The position numbers were made by a program, and so were the translations under genes. The notes below the pieces were generated by a model. It searched no databases, was not told the DNA's origin, and was given only the letters and a program-made list of their open reading frames with translations. 64,000 nucleotides of DNA from Algoriphagus ornithinivorans (GTDB lineage: Bacteria; Bacteroidota; Bacteroidia; Cytophagales; Cyclobacteriaceae), in assembly GCF_900115305.1 (NCBI RefSeq), contig NZ_FOVW01000001.1, positions 186,001 to 250,000 of the forward strand, written 5' to 3'. Positions 17,300 to 27,937 of the stretch are shown one piece after another (positions within the stretch are counted from its first letter, which is position 1; every line of letters starts with the position of its first letter).

Positions 17300-18052
17300 A
17301 TGGCAGAAAAAGTTGTTGAAATAAGAGGGTTAAAAAAGTCTTTTGGAGATCTGAAAGTACTTCAGGGAGTTGACTTGGACCTATTCAAGGAAGAAAACTT
17401 GGTGGTTTTGGGTAAATCAGGCTCCGGAAAATCTGTTTTGATCAAAATAATGGTAGGCTTGCTCAAGCAGGATGCAGGTACTATGCATGTATTTGGCAAA
17501 GAGGTTTCCCGATTAAACTCCAAGCAGTTAAATGAATTAAGGCTGAAAATTGGCTTTTCTTTTCAAAATTCGGCCTTGTACGACAGTATGACCGTGAAGG
17601 AAAACCTAGAGTTTCCTTTGGTTAGAAATGTCAAAAACCTCACCAAAGGGGAAATACAAAAGAAAATTGAGGGTTTGTTGGATTCTGTAGGATTGCCGCA
17701 GACAATCAATCAAATGCCTTCAGAGTTGTCCGGAGGTCAAAAGAAGCGGATTGGAGTGGCACGTACACTGATATTGGATCCAGAAATCATGCTTTATGAT
17801 GAACCTACGGCAGGTTTGGATCCCATCACCTGTATGGATATCAATAATTTGATCAATGAGGTTAGGGAACAGTTTAAAACCACATCCATTGTCATTACGC
17901 ACGATTTGACCTGTGCTAAAGTAACCGGTGATAGAATGGCCGTATTATTGGACGGTCAGTTTAAGGCTGTAGGTTCTTTCAATGAAGTGTTTGCGCATGC
18001 AGACGACCAAAGAGTGAAATCATTCTACGATTATAATTTTATAGAATCATGA
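17300..18052 (+). CDS. mlaF: MlaF-type ABC transporter ATPase
   Basis: A 250-residue cytosolic ATPase. Walker A is GKSGSGKSVLIK, the Q loop is in SFQNSALYDSMTV, the ABC signature is LSGGQKKRIGVARTL, Walker B is IMLYDEPTAGLDP and the switch His is in IVITHDLT. SFQNSALYDSMTVKENL is characteristic of the MlaF branch. It follows the permease by 2 bp and overlaps the MCE gene by 4 bp (ATGA), so translation of the three subunits is coupled. Confidence 0.95.
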   Translation: MAEKVVEIRGLKKSFGDLKVLQGVDLDLFKEENLVVLGKSGSGKSVLIKIMVGLLKQDAGTMHVFGKEVSRLNSKQLNELRLKIGFSFQNSALYDSMTVKENLEFPLVRNVKNLTKGEIQKKIEGLLDSVGLPQTINQMPSELSGGQKKRIGVARTLILDPEIMLYDEPTAGLDPITCMDINNLINEVREQFKTTSIVITHDLTCAKVTGDRMAVLLDGQFKAVGSFNEVFAHADDQRVKSFYDYNFIES

Positions 18053-19023
18053 GAGGTGAAAACAAGAGATCAGTCATTGTAGGCATTTTTGTCTTTTTGG
18101 GGATCGCCATATTGGTAGCCGGTGTATTGACACTGGGTGGCCAGCAAAAGAAATTTGTTAAAGCAATTCATCTGAAGGCTGTTTTCGATGATATCGGAGG
18201 TCTTCAGACTGGAAATAATATCTGGTTTTCAGGGGTGAAAATCGGAACAGTACGCAAAATCAATTTCTATGGAGATTCTCAGGTGGAGATTGAGATGAAT
18301 GTAGAAAAATCAGTAGCTGAGTTTATCCGAAAGGATTCTAAAGCCACCATCAGTTCAGATGGTTTAATCGGTAACAAAATCATCGTGATCTACGGTGGAA
18401 CTACTCTAGCGCCTCCTGTAGAGGACGGGGATAGACTAGAGGCTGTAATGCCTTTAGATACTGATAAAATGATGGAAACCCTTCAGGAAAACAATAAAAA
18501 CCTGGTAGATATCACTAATGATCTCAAATTGCTCACCGGAAAATTAGCTAATGGAGAAGGTATAGTAGGAGCAGTGATGACTGATTCTGTATTGGCTGAT
18601 AACTTCCGTTCCATCTTGAATAACTTAAATAGAGCCTCTATCAACAGCAATAAAATGTTGACAGATTTGACGAAGTTTTCTTCCAAATTGAATGCTGAAG
18701 GAAGTTTATTCAATGATTTGGCCACAGATACTACCATGGTGACCGATTTGAAGGCAACCTTGGAAAGCTTCCGTTCCTCAGCAAACAATACCGAGGCGCT
18801 AACTGCTAAACTGAATGAAATTTCTGCAAAGCTGGATGATCCAAACAATTCCTTGGGTCTATTGCTAAATGATCCGGAGTTTGCTCAAACCTTGAAAAGA
18901 ACGCTGGAGAATACGGATTCTGCGACTTATAATTTGAATAGAGGGCTAGAAGCACTGGAATATACCTGGCCATTCCGAAAAGGCTTTAAGCGAAAAGCTA
19001 AAGCCGAAGAAGAAGGTAATTAA
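18049..19023 (+). CDS. mlaD: MlaD/MCE-domain substrate-binding protein
   Basis: A 324-residue protein with an N-terminal membrane anchor (about 10-30) and one MCE domain (about 35-118: LKAVFDDIGGLQTGNNIWFS, GVKIGTVRKI, ATISSDGLIGNKIIVIYGG). A long helical C-terminal region (about 135-300) is rich in Asn/Leu/Asp with coiled-coil-like spacing. MCE proteins form hexameric rings that pass lipids across the periplasm; the helical tail may build the tunnel. No mlaB, mlaC or mlaA gene is in the cluster. A plus-strand terminator lies at 19194-19230. Confidence 0.92.
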   Translation: MRGENKRSVIVGIFVFLGIAILVAGVLTLGGQQKKFVKAIHLKAVFDDIGGLQTGNNIWFSGVKIGTVRKINFYGDSQVEIEMNVEKSVAEFIRKDSKATISSDGLIGNKIIVIYGGTTLAPPVEDGDRLEAVMPLDTDKMMETLQENNKNLVDITNDLKLLTGKLANGEGIVGAVMTDSVLADNFRSILNNLNRASINSNKMLTDLTKFSSKLNAEGSLFNDLATDTTMVTDLKATLESFRSSANNTEALTAKLNEISAKLDDPNNSLGLLLNDPEFAQTLKRTLENTDSATYNLNRGLEALEYTWPFRKGFKRKAKAEEEGN

Positions 19024-19103
19024 TCGTTTTGGATATCCGCTTTCTTACCAGTATTGACAAAAATACGGCTTATTGTCTGCTAAAAAGATCAGAATCCGGA
19101 AGC

Positions 19104-19128
19104 TTCGGTCTTCGGTCATCGGTCTTCC
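19104..19128. repeat. 7-bp tandem repeat
   Basis: TTCGGTC-TTCGGTC-ATCGGTC-TTCC, three copies of a 7-bp unit plus a partial one, lies in the spacer after the Mla operon. Short heptamer runs of this kind look like slippage products; no function is implied. Confidence 0.5.
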
Positions 19129-19186
19129 AACCAGTCAAGCAAAGAAAATAAGGCAACTGGCATGATTGCGGATAATCAGATTAATC

Positions 19187-20227
19187 TTAATCGAGCCCGT
19201 TGGAAATTTTCTGACGGGCTTCTTTTTTTTCGTCCCCGTTTGCCTGAAGTGTGTCGGTCGTGTTTCTTTTTGTTAAGACTGCCTTCAAACTGATCGGAAA
19301 ATGGTCAGAGCCTATCCCTGGTAAGACTTTAAGCTCAGAAAGCCCAAACTCCTTAGATAAAAAGATGTGGTCAAGAGGCCACCTAAAAATGGGTATTTTC
19401 GCGTGAAAGGTATTGTATGTGCCTCGACCTCTTCTGGGATCAGCCATTTCTGATATTTTTAGAAATAGTTCAGTAGTATAACTCCAAGCCACATCGTTCA
19501 AATCTCCGATTACCAAAGAAGGAAGTGGGTTTGCTTTAGATTTTTTCCCGACTATAAGTATTTCAGCGTCTCTTTCTGTACTAACCGAATTCTCACCTGG
19601 CACTGGAGGAGTAGGATGGATGGCATAAATAGTAATTTTTTGACCATCGTTCAATATTATATCCAGCTCTAAGGATGGAATCTCAGAATCAATCAGATAA
19701 TGGGTTTCTTGTCTGTCGATTTTAAGGTTTGTATACAAAAGCAGTCCATAGGTGTTGTCAAGGGGTATTTTGATGCATTCCGAATATTTAAATTCCAATT
19801 CCTTCATTGCATCAGCCCATGCTTGGTCAGTTTCTACAATAAACACCAAATCTGGGCTTTCCTTTTCCACTAAGCGAAGTATTTTATGATACTGCCTATT
19901 GTATTGATATACGTTAGCCACTATCAAATGAATTCCTGAACGCTGGTCAAAATTCACTTTTTGTATCATTTTCTTTCCCAATGGGGTGAAGGGAATCACT
20001 TTCCGAATTAAGAAAGCTTCGCATGAAAGCAATAGTGCTACCCAAATCCAAAATTCAACATTGAATTGAGAAAAGAAAGTAACCCATCCTATTAAAAGCA
20101 CTAGGTTGATTAGGAACTTCTGGATTCTGGGGTAATCAAAAACCCGAATCCACCAATGATCCCATTTAATCAAAGGGAGAAAAGTGGCGAGGATAAAGAA
20201 CCCACTAAAAATTCGCAGTAAAATCAT
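19187..20227 (-). CDS. Membrane-anchored endonuclease/exonuclease/phosphatase (EEP) family protein
   Basis: A 346-residue protein. The first 95 residues hold three hydrophobic helices. An EEP domain follows (about 100-325) with the expected metal/catalytic residues: Asn in VANVYQYN, Glu in VFIVETD, the YAIHPTPP strand, Asp/Asn in VIGDLND, PLDHIF and the final catalytic SDHFPIS. The domain probably faces the periplasm and could act on phosphodiesters of nucleic acid, lipid or sugar type; substrate unknown. The last 25 residues are charged and overlap the Mla terminator. This end may be a weakly constrained tail. Confidence 0.85.
   Translation of the reverse strand: MILLRIFSGFFILATFLPLIKWDHWWIRVFDYPRIQKFLINLVLLIGWVTFFSQFNVEFWIWVALLLSCEAFLIRKVIPFTPLGKKMIQKVNFDQRSGIHLIVANVYQYNRQYHKILRLVEKESPDLVFIVETDQAWADAMKELEFKYSECIKIPLDNTYGLLLYTNLKIDRQETHYLIDSEIPSLELDIILNDGQKITIYAIHPTPPVPGENSVSTERDAEILIVGKKSKANPLPSLVIGDLNDVAWSYTTELFLKISEMADPRRGRGTYNTFHAKIPIFRWPLDHIFLSKEFGLSELKVLPGIGSDHFPISLKAVLTKRNTTDTLQANGDEKKEARQKISNGLD
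19194..19230 (+). terminator. Terminator of the Mla operon inside the 3' end of the next gene
   Basis: AGCCCGT (19194-19200) pairs with ACGGGCT (19214-19220) and is followed by TCTTTTTTTT, so it works on the plus strand. It lies within the last codons of the convergent minus-strand gene that ends at 19187, so one sequence serves as terminator for one gene and coding sequence for the other. Confidence 0.75.
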
Positions 20228-20388
20228 GATGAATAAGAGGGAAATAATGGTGAATGTAGAATTTTTAGCAAGGAAATGTTCTCAAAATTCTCAAAAAATA
20301 AATACCTTTTACATATATGGGGAATCCAAATGCCCCGATTCTGGTTAGTTTAATAGAAATTGTTTTTATACTCTAATACCTTTTTACC

Positions 20389-23160
20389 ATGAACTTAGAT
20401 CCATTTAAAATCAAATCCCAGCTCAAAACTTCAAGCGGAGAGTATACCTATTGGAGTTTGGAAAAGTTGGAAGCGGCTGGCAAGAAAGTAAAACACCTAC
20501 CTTTTTCCATCCGAATCTTATTGGAAAATGCCCTTCGAAACTTCGATAATTTCGCAATTACACCAGAGCATTTAGAAACTATTTTAAACTGGTCTCCTAG
20601 CCCTTCTGATAAAGATATTCCTTATAAACCTGCCCGTGTGCTAATGCAGGATTTTACAGGTGTACCAGCAGTAGTTGATATTGCTTCACTTAGATCAGAA
20701 GCTAAAAGGAAGGGTAAAGATCCTTCAAAAATTAATCCTCTGATCCCGGTAGACTTGGTAATCGACCACTCTGTTCAGGTTGATTTTTTTGGAACGAATT
20801 ACAGCTATCAGAAGAACGTAGAGGTAGAATATGAGCGAAACAGAGAAAGATATCAGTTCTTAAAGTGGGCTCAAAAGTCCTTTAATAATTTTTCAGTTGT
20901 TCCTCCCGGAATGGGAATCTGCCATCAGGTCAATCTGGAGTACCTCGCTCAGGGTGTAATTACCAGAGACGGAAATGCTTTTCCGGATACTTTGGTGGGA
21001 ACGGATTCTCATACGCCAATGGTCAACGGTATAGGTGTTGTTGGATGGGGTGTCGGTGGAATAGAAGCGGAAGCAGCTCTTTTGGGACAGCCGATTTATT
21101 TTATTATGCCAGAAGTGGTTGGATTGAAATTGACAGGAAAGTTGCCTGCAGGAACTACTGCAACGGACATGGTTTTGACTATTACAGAATTATTGAGAAA
21201 GCACGGAGTGGTCGGAAAGTTTGTCGAAGTCTTCGGTCCAGGATTGGATCACCTTTCTGTGCCTGACAGAGCCACCATCTCAAATATGTCTCCTGAATTT
21301 GGATGTACTGTGACTTATTTCCCTATTGATGATAGAACCTTAGATTACATGGGAAAAACCAATAGAAGTGAGGAGCAGATCAAATTGGTGGAGGATTATT
21401 GCAAAGCGAACTTACTATGGAGAAAAGATGAAGATTTGATCCAGTACTCGTCTTTGGTCGAACTGGATTTGGGTACTGTAGAAGCAACTGTCTCAGGCCC
21501 AAAAAGACCACAGGATAAAATTCTAGTAAGAGATTTTAAGCCCAAATTCCAAGAATTACTAAAATCTGCTCATGGAAGAGAATACATTCCTATAGATAAA
21601 CGTGAAGTTTCCCGCTGGTATGCAGAGGGAGGAGGACAAGCAGGTGCAGAAAATACGGCAGTCCAAACAGACGTGAATTATGAGACTAAAGTAAAAAATG
21701 GTCTCAAAACTGTTACAGTAGATCTTCACAATGAAAAATTCGAGCTATATGACGGTTCAATTGTTATTGCAGCAATAACCTCCTGTACAAACACATCCAA
21801 CCCTTCGGTAATGCTTGGAGCAGGTTTGGTTGCCCGAAAAGCTAGAGAAAAAGGATTAGACGTTAAACCCTGGGTCAAAACCTCTTTGGCTCCCGGATCT
21901 AAGGTAGTCACTGACTATTTGGAAAAAGCAGGACTGATGGATGATCTGGAGGCTTTGAAATTCCATACCGTAGGTTATGGTTGTACCTCTTGTATCGGTA
22001 ACTCAGGACCACTTCCTCGCCATATTGCAGCTGCAGTGGAGGATAATGATTTGATTGTGGCATCGGTTCTTTCCGGGAATAGGAACTTTGAAGCGAGAGT
22101 TCACCCTCAAGTGAAAATGAACTACCTCATGTCTCCAATGCTAGTGGTGGTTTATGCTTTGACTGGTCGCGTGGATGTGGACTTATATAATGAACCTGTA
22201 GGATACGATCCGAATCTTGAGCCGGTTTATTTGAAAGATATCTGGCCAAGTAGGGAAGAGATTGATGAAATTGCCAGACAGGTACTTTCTCCGGGAGACT
22301 ACCAAAAAAGCTATGGAGAAATCTTTGAAGGCAATGACATTTGGAAAAATTTGGAATCTGGTGAAGGGGAGATTTACCCATGGGACGATGAGTCTACTTA
22401 TATCAAAGAAGCGCCTTTCTTTAAGGGTATTTCAGTGGATGTGCCAGAACCAAAGGATATCAATGGAGCCCATGTTTTACTCAAATTAGGGGACTCTATT
22501 ACCACAGACCATATTTCTCCGGCAGGTTCTTTTAGAGAAAATTCCCCAGCAGGAAAATACCTTATCAATAGGGGGGTTCAAAGGCCTGATTTTAATTCTT
22601 ATGGCTCACGACGTGGAAATGATGAGGTGATGGTGAGAGGAACCTTTGCCAATGTCAGAATCAAAAACCAATTAGCTACTCAGGAAGGTGGTTTTACCAC
22701 ATATATTCCAAGTGGTGAGGAGATGAGTGTATTTGAGGCATCCACTCAATACCAATCTGCCGGAACTCCATTGATTGTGTTGGCAGGCAAAGAATATGGT
22801 TCCGGTTCTTCAAGAGACTGGGCTGCCAAAGGGACCAATTTATTGGGAATCAAAGCGGTCATTGCGGAGAGCTATGAGAGAATTCACCGTTCAAACTTAG
22901 TTGGTATGGGAGTAATGCCATTACAGTTTCTAGATGGAGAAAATGCCTCTTCTCTGGGATTAAGCGGGAAAGAGCAGTTTACCATTTCAGGAATTGAAGC
23001 AGGGTTGACCCCGGGTCAAGAGCTTGATGTTATTGCAAAATCTGACGAGGGTGAGAAAAAATTCAAAGTTAAGTCTAGGTTGGATTCAGAAGTTGAAATC
23101 GCTTATTACAAGCATGGAGGTATTCTGAATTATGTACTTCGAGATTTTCTGAAGAGTTAA
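20389..23160 (+). CDS. acnA: Aconitate hydratase (AcnA/IRP type)
   Basis: A 923-residue 4Fe-4S enzyme converting citrate to isocitrate in the TCA cycle. Landmark segments: ARVLMQDFTGVPAVVDIASLR, GTDSHTPMVNGIGVVGWGVG, the cluster ligands Cys in TSCTNTSNPSVM and GYGCTSCIGNSGPLP, and the swivelling C-terminal domain with LGDSITTDHISPAGS, RGNDEVMVRGTFAN and GKEYGSGSSRDWAAKG. Slightly longer than the E. coli enzyme (891). Single-gene unit; downstream is a repeat-derived 13-bp inverted repeat rather than a classic terminator. Confidence 0.97.
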   Translation: MNLDPFKIKSQLKTSSGEYTYWSLEKLEAAGKKVKHLPFSIRILLENALRNFDNFAITPEHLETILNWSPSPSDKDIPYKPARVLMQDFTGVPAVVDIASLRSEAKRKGKDPSKINPLIPVDLVIDHSVQVDFFGTNYSYQKNVEVEYERNRERYQFLKWAQKSFNNFSVVPPGMGICHQVNLEYLAQGVITRDGNAFPDTLVGTDSHTPMVNGIGVVGWGVGGIEAEAALLGQPIYFIMPEVVGLKLTGKLPAGTTATDMVLTITELLRKHGVVGKFVEVFGPGLDHLSVPDRATISNMSPEFGCTVTYFPIDDRTLDYMGKTNRSEEQIKLVEDYCKANLLWRKDEDLIQYSSLVELDLGTVEATVSGPKRPQDKILVRDFKPKFQELLKSAHGREYIPIDKREVSRWYAEGGGQAGAENTAVQTDVNYETKVKNGLKTVTVDLHNEKFELYDGSIVIAAITSCTNTSNPSVMLGAGLVARKAREKGLDVKPWVKTSLAPGSKVVTDYLEKAGLMDDLEALKFHTVGYGCTSCIGNSGPLPRHIAAAVEDNDLIVASVLSGNRNFEARVHPQVKMNYLMSPMLVVVYALTGRVDVDLYNEPVGYDPNLEPVYLKDIWPSREEIDEIARQVLSPGDYQKSYGEIFEGNDIWKNLESGEGEIYPWDDESTYIKEAPFFKGISVDVPEPKDINGAHVLLKLGDSITTDHISPAGSFRENSPAGKYLINRGVQRPDFNSYGSRRGNDEVMVRGTFANVRIKNQLATQEGGFTTYIPSGEEMSVFEASTQYQSAGTPLIVLAGKEYGSGSSRDWAAKGTNLLGIKAVIAESYERIHRSNLVGMGVMPLQFLDGENASSLGLSGKEQFTISGIEAGLTPGQELDVIAKSDEGEKKFKVKSRLDSEVEIAYYKHGGILNYVLRDFLKS

Positions 23161-23223
23161 ATAATAAATAAGCAATTCTCCTGTTGAAATTCTTCAATAG
23201 AAACCTATCAAACTCTGGCGAGT

Positions 23224-23268
23224 GTCGAAATTTCCTGATACCTAAAAGGAAATTTCGACTTCGCTCAG
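23224..23268. repeat. Intergenic palindromic repeat, member A
   Basis: Perfect 13-bp inverted repeat (GTCGAAATTTCCT at 23224-23236, AGGAAATTTCGAC at 23247-23259) with a 10-nt loop. Read on the minus strand, 23268-23247 gives CTGAGCGAAGTCGAAATTT. This is the uninterrupted form of the core that carries 19-nt insertions in the repeat at 25854-26019. Confidence 0.6.
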
Positions 23269-23319
23269 TAGGTATTGGTGCTTCTGAGTCAGATTAAATT
23301 ATTTAGGCCGAAGACTAAT

Positions 23320-24108
23320 TTAACGGATAAACTGAAGTGGGATATAGAGCCATTTTTCAATTGGATTTCCAAAAGGGTCAAGGGCGGGCAGATAATTATC
23401 ACCCCATTTTAAGATGAGTTCTAAGGCTTTCTGCTCAAAATAATCCTCCACTTGGTGAGGGTTTGCAACTTCAATTTCTTTTCTATTGCCATTCTCATCA
23501 ATTAAAACCGCTATTAAGGCATATTGAAAATCCTCTTTGATTCTCATCCCGTTTACCTTGAAATTGCGGTTGAAAAATTTACCCCATTCTTCTTTTGAAG
23601 CATTCAATTGAGGAGTGAAATTGTTTTTCTCCAATTGCTGAGGTGAATTTTCCCCATTTCGTATTACCCTGTAATTTCCGTTTCCTTCATAAATTGATTG
23701 AGCGACTTGTTTTCCATCGAAATAATAAGTTGTGATAGAAAGTTGATTTTCTAAGTTTTGGATATGGAGTGAAACCAAATCTCCAAGGCTGTCATATTCT
23801 TGAACAGTTTTTTCTCGATAACCTCCTTCAGAATTAAATCCGATAGTTTCCTTTTTGATTATACGGTTTGATAAATCGTAATACCGGATGATTTTCAGAC
23901 TATCGCTTAACTCGGTGCTGATTTTCAAAAATGCGACGTTAACTGAATCTTCTGGGGCTATATTGATAAAATGCCGATTTAATGGCTCGATTGATCTTGT
24001 TTGAGCCTGAACAGCAGGAGCGATTATTAATAAGCTGCTTATTAGGAGAAAAGGCTGAAAATAAATAGAAATTTTAAAAAGCATGAGTAGATTTTGAATA
24101 CTAAACAT
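23320..24108 (-). CDS. Exported protein with TonB-C-like C-terminal domain
   Basis: A 262-residue protein with an N-terminal hydrophobic signal (about 12-35, ending AVQAQ). A second ATG 8 codons in would give a more typical Sec signal. Residues 55-150 form a beta-rich segment with repeated YDxxG-type strands (RYYDLSNRIIKKET, QEYDSLGDLVSLHIQN, TYYFDGKQVAQSIYEGN), reminiscent of MORN/antitoxin YwqK-like repeats. The C-terminal 90 residues (FKVNGMRIKEDFQYALIAVL to WLYIPLQFI) resemble the TonB C-terminal fold used in many Bacteroidota proteins without a TonB role. Role unknown. Confidence 0.6.
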   Translation of the reverse strand: MFSIQNLLMLFKISIYFQPFLLISSLLIIAPAVQAQTRSIEPLNRHFINIAPEDSVNVAFLKISTELSDSLKIIRYYDLSNRIIKKETIGFNSEGGYREKTVQEYDSLGDLVSLHIQNLENQLSITTYYFDGKQVAQSIYEGNGNYRVIRNGENSPQQLEKNNFTPQLNASKEEWGKFFNRNFKVNGMRIKEDFQYALIAVLIDENGNRKEIEVANPHQVEDYFEQKALELILKWGDNYLPALDPFGNPIEKWLYIPLQFIR

Positions 24109-24116
24109 CTAAGTAA

Positions 24117-25853
<1,737 letters not shown>

Positions 25854-26019
25854 AAAAATGAGGCTGTCTCAGAATAAGCCCTATTGTCAGCCTGAGCGCC
25901 TGCCTGACGCAGGCAGGGAGTCGAAGGCCATTTCTATCGTTTTGGCCTACATTTCGATCCCGTACAGTTGTCGGGACGCTCAATGTGACAAATTTCACTT
26001 TTGAGCCAGCCTCATTTTT
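25854..26019. repeat. Composite palindromic repeat element, member B (MITE/REP-like)
   Basis: The 166-bp element has perfect 13-bp terminal inverted repeats (AAAAATGAGGCTG / CAGCCTCATTTTT). Inside are two mirrored arms TTGTCA-N3-TGAGCG (25884-25898 and, inverted, 25977-25991). Next to each TGAGCG sits a different 19-nt hairpin: CCTGCCTG-ACG-CAGGCAGG (25899-25917) and TCCCG-N9-CGGGA (25958-25976), followed by TCGAA. It fills the pgi-gldH gap, overlaps the gldH stop codon, and can act as a bidirectional terminator. No open frame, so if it moved it did so in trans. Confidence 0.75.
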
Positions 26020-26476
26020 ATTTTAAAATTTTGATTCCTGCAGACTCAATCCCAGGTAAATTTTCCTGACGCATATATTGTAGCAAGACGATTGATTGTG
26101 TTCCTTCCTTCAATTGGAAAGGCATGGTATCAAACTTAGTATAAGTGCTCCCAAATCCAGTTCCCAATGGTTCGCCTGACTTGGAATCAAATAAGGGAAT
26201 ATTGATTAGGCGATTTTCTGTAATCTGACCGGTAGAATCCTTGGAAATCACCCTCATATAAAAGTTAGAGAAAGGGTAGTTTTCTGTAAACCGGATTCCA
26301 ATAATTGGTTTTTTGTCCTGAATAGGTAAATCTCCGATTACAAAACTTAAGCTATCATATTGATTCCAGCCTGAAGTTTCATTGACAGAAATGTAATCTT
26401 CATATAGTCTGTCTCCAGAGCAGGAATACAGACAGAGGGATAAACCGAGAAAACAAAGAATTCGCAAGCTATTCAT
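26018..26476 (-). CDS. gldH: Gliding motility lipoprotein GldH
   Basis: A 152-residue lipoprotein with lipobox LCLYSC (Cys19) followed by SGDRLYEDYISVNE, then a beta-rich body (SLSFVIGDLPIQDKKPIIGI, FTENYPFSNFYMRV, GTGFGSTYTKFDTMPFQL) typical of GldH. In Bacteroidota GldH is needed for gliding/T9SS-linked motility. The ATG at 26474-26476 was chosen because it opens the lipoprotein signal; the frame stays open 119 codons further upstream only as a shadow of the low-complexity ricT tail. It overlaps ricT by 8 bp, so the pair is translationally coupled. Its stop lies in the terminal repeat of element B. Confidence 0.88.
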   Translation of the reverse strand: MNSLRILCFLGLSLCLYSCSGDRLYEDYISVNETSGWNQYDSLSFVIGDLPIQDKKPIIGIRFTENYPFSNFYMRVISKDSTGQITENRLINIPLFDSKSGEPLGTGFGSTYTKFDTMPFQLKEGTQSIVLLQYMRQENLPGIESAGIKILK

Positions 26477-27902
26477 TACCCGAGTTGTTGTTTGGATTTT
26501 GGTTTTTTCTAGGTGGAAAGCGTCTCTTATTTTCTTTTTTTGCAGGCCCTTGCTGGTTATTACCTCCTTGATTATCCGGCTTAGCTTGTGGATTAGCAGG
26601 ATTTGGAGCCTGATTTTGTGGATTTCTAGGCTTCTTTCTATTCTTATTTCTTCTCTTTCTATTTTCCGGATTTCCCCCATCTTGCTTAGGACCAGCCTCA
26701 GGATTTCTAGGTCCTTTGTTCCTGTTCTCCCTGTTTTCTGAAGCTGGTCTTGGACTTGCTGCCTGGGGACTATTGGAAGTTTGCTGTTCTCTGCTTCTAT
26801 TTCTAGGTTTTTTCTTCTTTTTCTTCTTAGCAAATTTCTTATCCAGCAACTCTAGCTCTCTGGTAGATTGAGCTGCCAAATCTTCCAATTCAGAGGATTC
26901 ATTGTGTTGCAAATTGAAAACCTTGACGCCTTTTGCATTGAGTTCCTGAATTTCTTTTACCCTTTCACAAGTGATACTGTGCCAATCATTATCATTATTG
27001 TAACTGAACCACATCAACTTCCTGAAAATATCTGTTTTCTGAAGTTTGGCGATTCCAGCTTCAGTTTGAAGGGGCTTGTCTACCTCAGGGATATCCTTAA
27101 TGGCATCCATATAGGTATCCAATTCATAGTTTAAGCAGCATTTCAATCTTCCACATTGGCCGCTTAACTTACTTGGGTTCAAAGAGAGATTTTGATATCT
27201 GGCGGCAGAGGTACTGACGTTCTTGAAGTCAACAAGCCAAGTAGAGCAGCAAAGCTCTCTACCACAAACTCCAATTCCTCCCAATCTGCCAGCCTCTTGT
27301 CTCAGGCTGATCTGCCTCATTTCTACCCGGATTCTGAACTCACCCGCCAGAACTTTGATCAGTTCACGGAAGTCCACCCGTTCATCGGCGGAGTAATAAA
27401 AGGTGGCCTTAGAATTATCCGCCTGATATTCTACATCAGACATTTTCATCTTAAGCCCTAATTCCTCCACAATTTGTCTACATCTGTATAAGGTGGGAAT
27501 TTCTCGGTTTTTGGCTTCCTCCCATTTTTCAATGTCCTTCTGGTTTGCAATCCGATAAATTCTCAGGATATTATCATCATCCCGAACTTTCCTTTTTTGC
27601 ATTTGAAGGCGAACCAACTCCCCTTGCAGGGAAACATAGCCAATATGATGTCCGCTGGGCACATCTACTACCACAGGATCTCCTGTTGTCAAGCTTAAGT
27701 AGTCTACATTTCGAAAGTATTCCTTTCTACCGCCTTTAAACTTAACCTCAACAATATCAAAATTATCAACTTGAGGAATTCCCATATGGCTTAGCCAATC
27801 AAAGGAATTCATTTTATTACAATCGCTCGTTCCGCAGGTGCCGTTGTTTTGACAGCCTCCGGTACCTCCAGTGGAGGTGGAGCAGCTACTACATCCAGAC
27901 AT
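26469..27902 (-). CDS. ricT: PSP1-domain protein RicT/YaaT
   Basis: A 477-residue protein. An N-terminal Cys-rich tail (CSSCSTSTGGTGGC, then CGTSDC) precedes the PSP1 domain (about 45-290) with RRxGGIG-type segment GRLGGIGVCGRELCCSTWL and SGQCGRLKCCLNYELDTY. The paired Cys clusters match those that bind 4Fe-4S in the B. subtilis RicAFT complex, which tunes mRNA processing. The last 130 residues are low-complexity Lys/Arg/Asn/Pro/Gln, probably RNA-binding or disordered. Ric partners RicA/RicF are not seen here. It overlaps gldH and shares its transcript. Confidence 0.88.
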   Translation of the reverse strand: MSGCSSCSTSTGGTGGCQNNGTCGTSDCNKMNSFDWLSHMGIPQVDNFDIVEVKFKGGRKEYFRNVDYLSLTTGDPVVVDVPSGHHIGYVSLQGELVRLQMQKRKVRDDDNILRIYRIANQKDIEKWEEAKNREIPTLYRCRQIVEELGLKMKMSDVEYQADNSKATFYYSADERVDFRELIKVLAGEFRIRVEMRQISLRQEAGRLGGIGVCGRELCCSTWLVDFKNVSTSAARYQNLSLNPSKLSGQCGRLKCCLNYELDTYMDAIKDIPEVDKPLQTEAGIAKLQKTDIFRKLMWFSYNNDNDWHSITCERVKEIQELNAKGVKVFNLQHNESSELEDLAAQSTRELELLDKKFAKKKKKKKPRNRSREQQTSNSPQAASPRPASENRENRNKGPRNPEAGPKQDGGNPENRKRRNKNRKKPRNPQNQAPNPANPQAKPDNQGGNNQQGPAKKENKRRFPPRKNQNPNNNSGNE

Positions 27903-27937
27903 ATATCTATAAAGGCTTTCGCCCTGAATTTTTGGGT

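Noticed and set aside
18483..18848. 121-codon minus-strand open frame
   Set aside because: Antisense to the helical part of the MCE protein; Ser/Leu-rich as expected for such shadows.
23224..23259. Inverted repeat after aconitase as a rho-independent terminator
   Set aside because: No T-tract follows either arm and the sequence matches the intergenic repeat family instead.
26477..26833. Long N-terminal extension of the gldH frame
   Set aside because: It is a Lys/Arg/Glu-rich shadow of the low-complexity ricT tail. The lipoprotein signal at the internal ATG (26476) is the sensible start.
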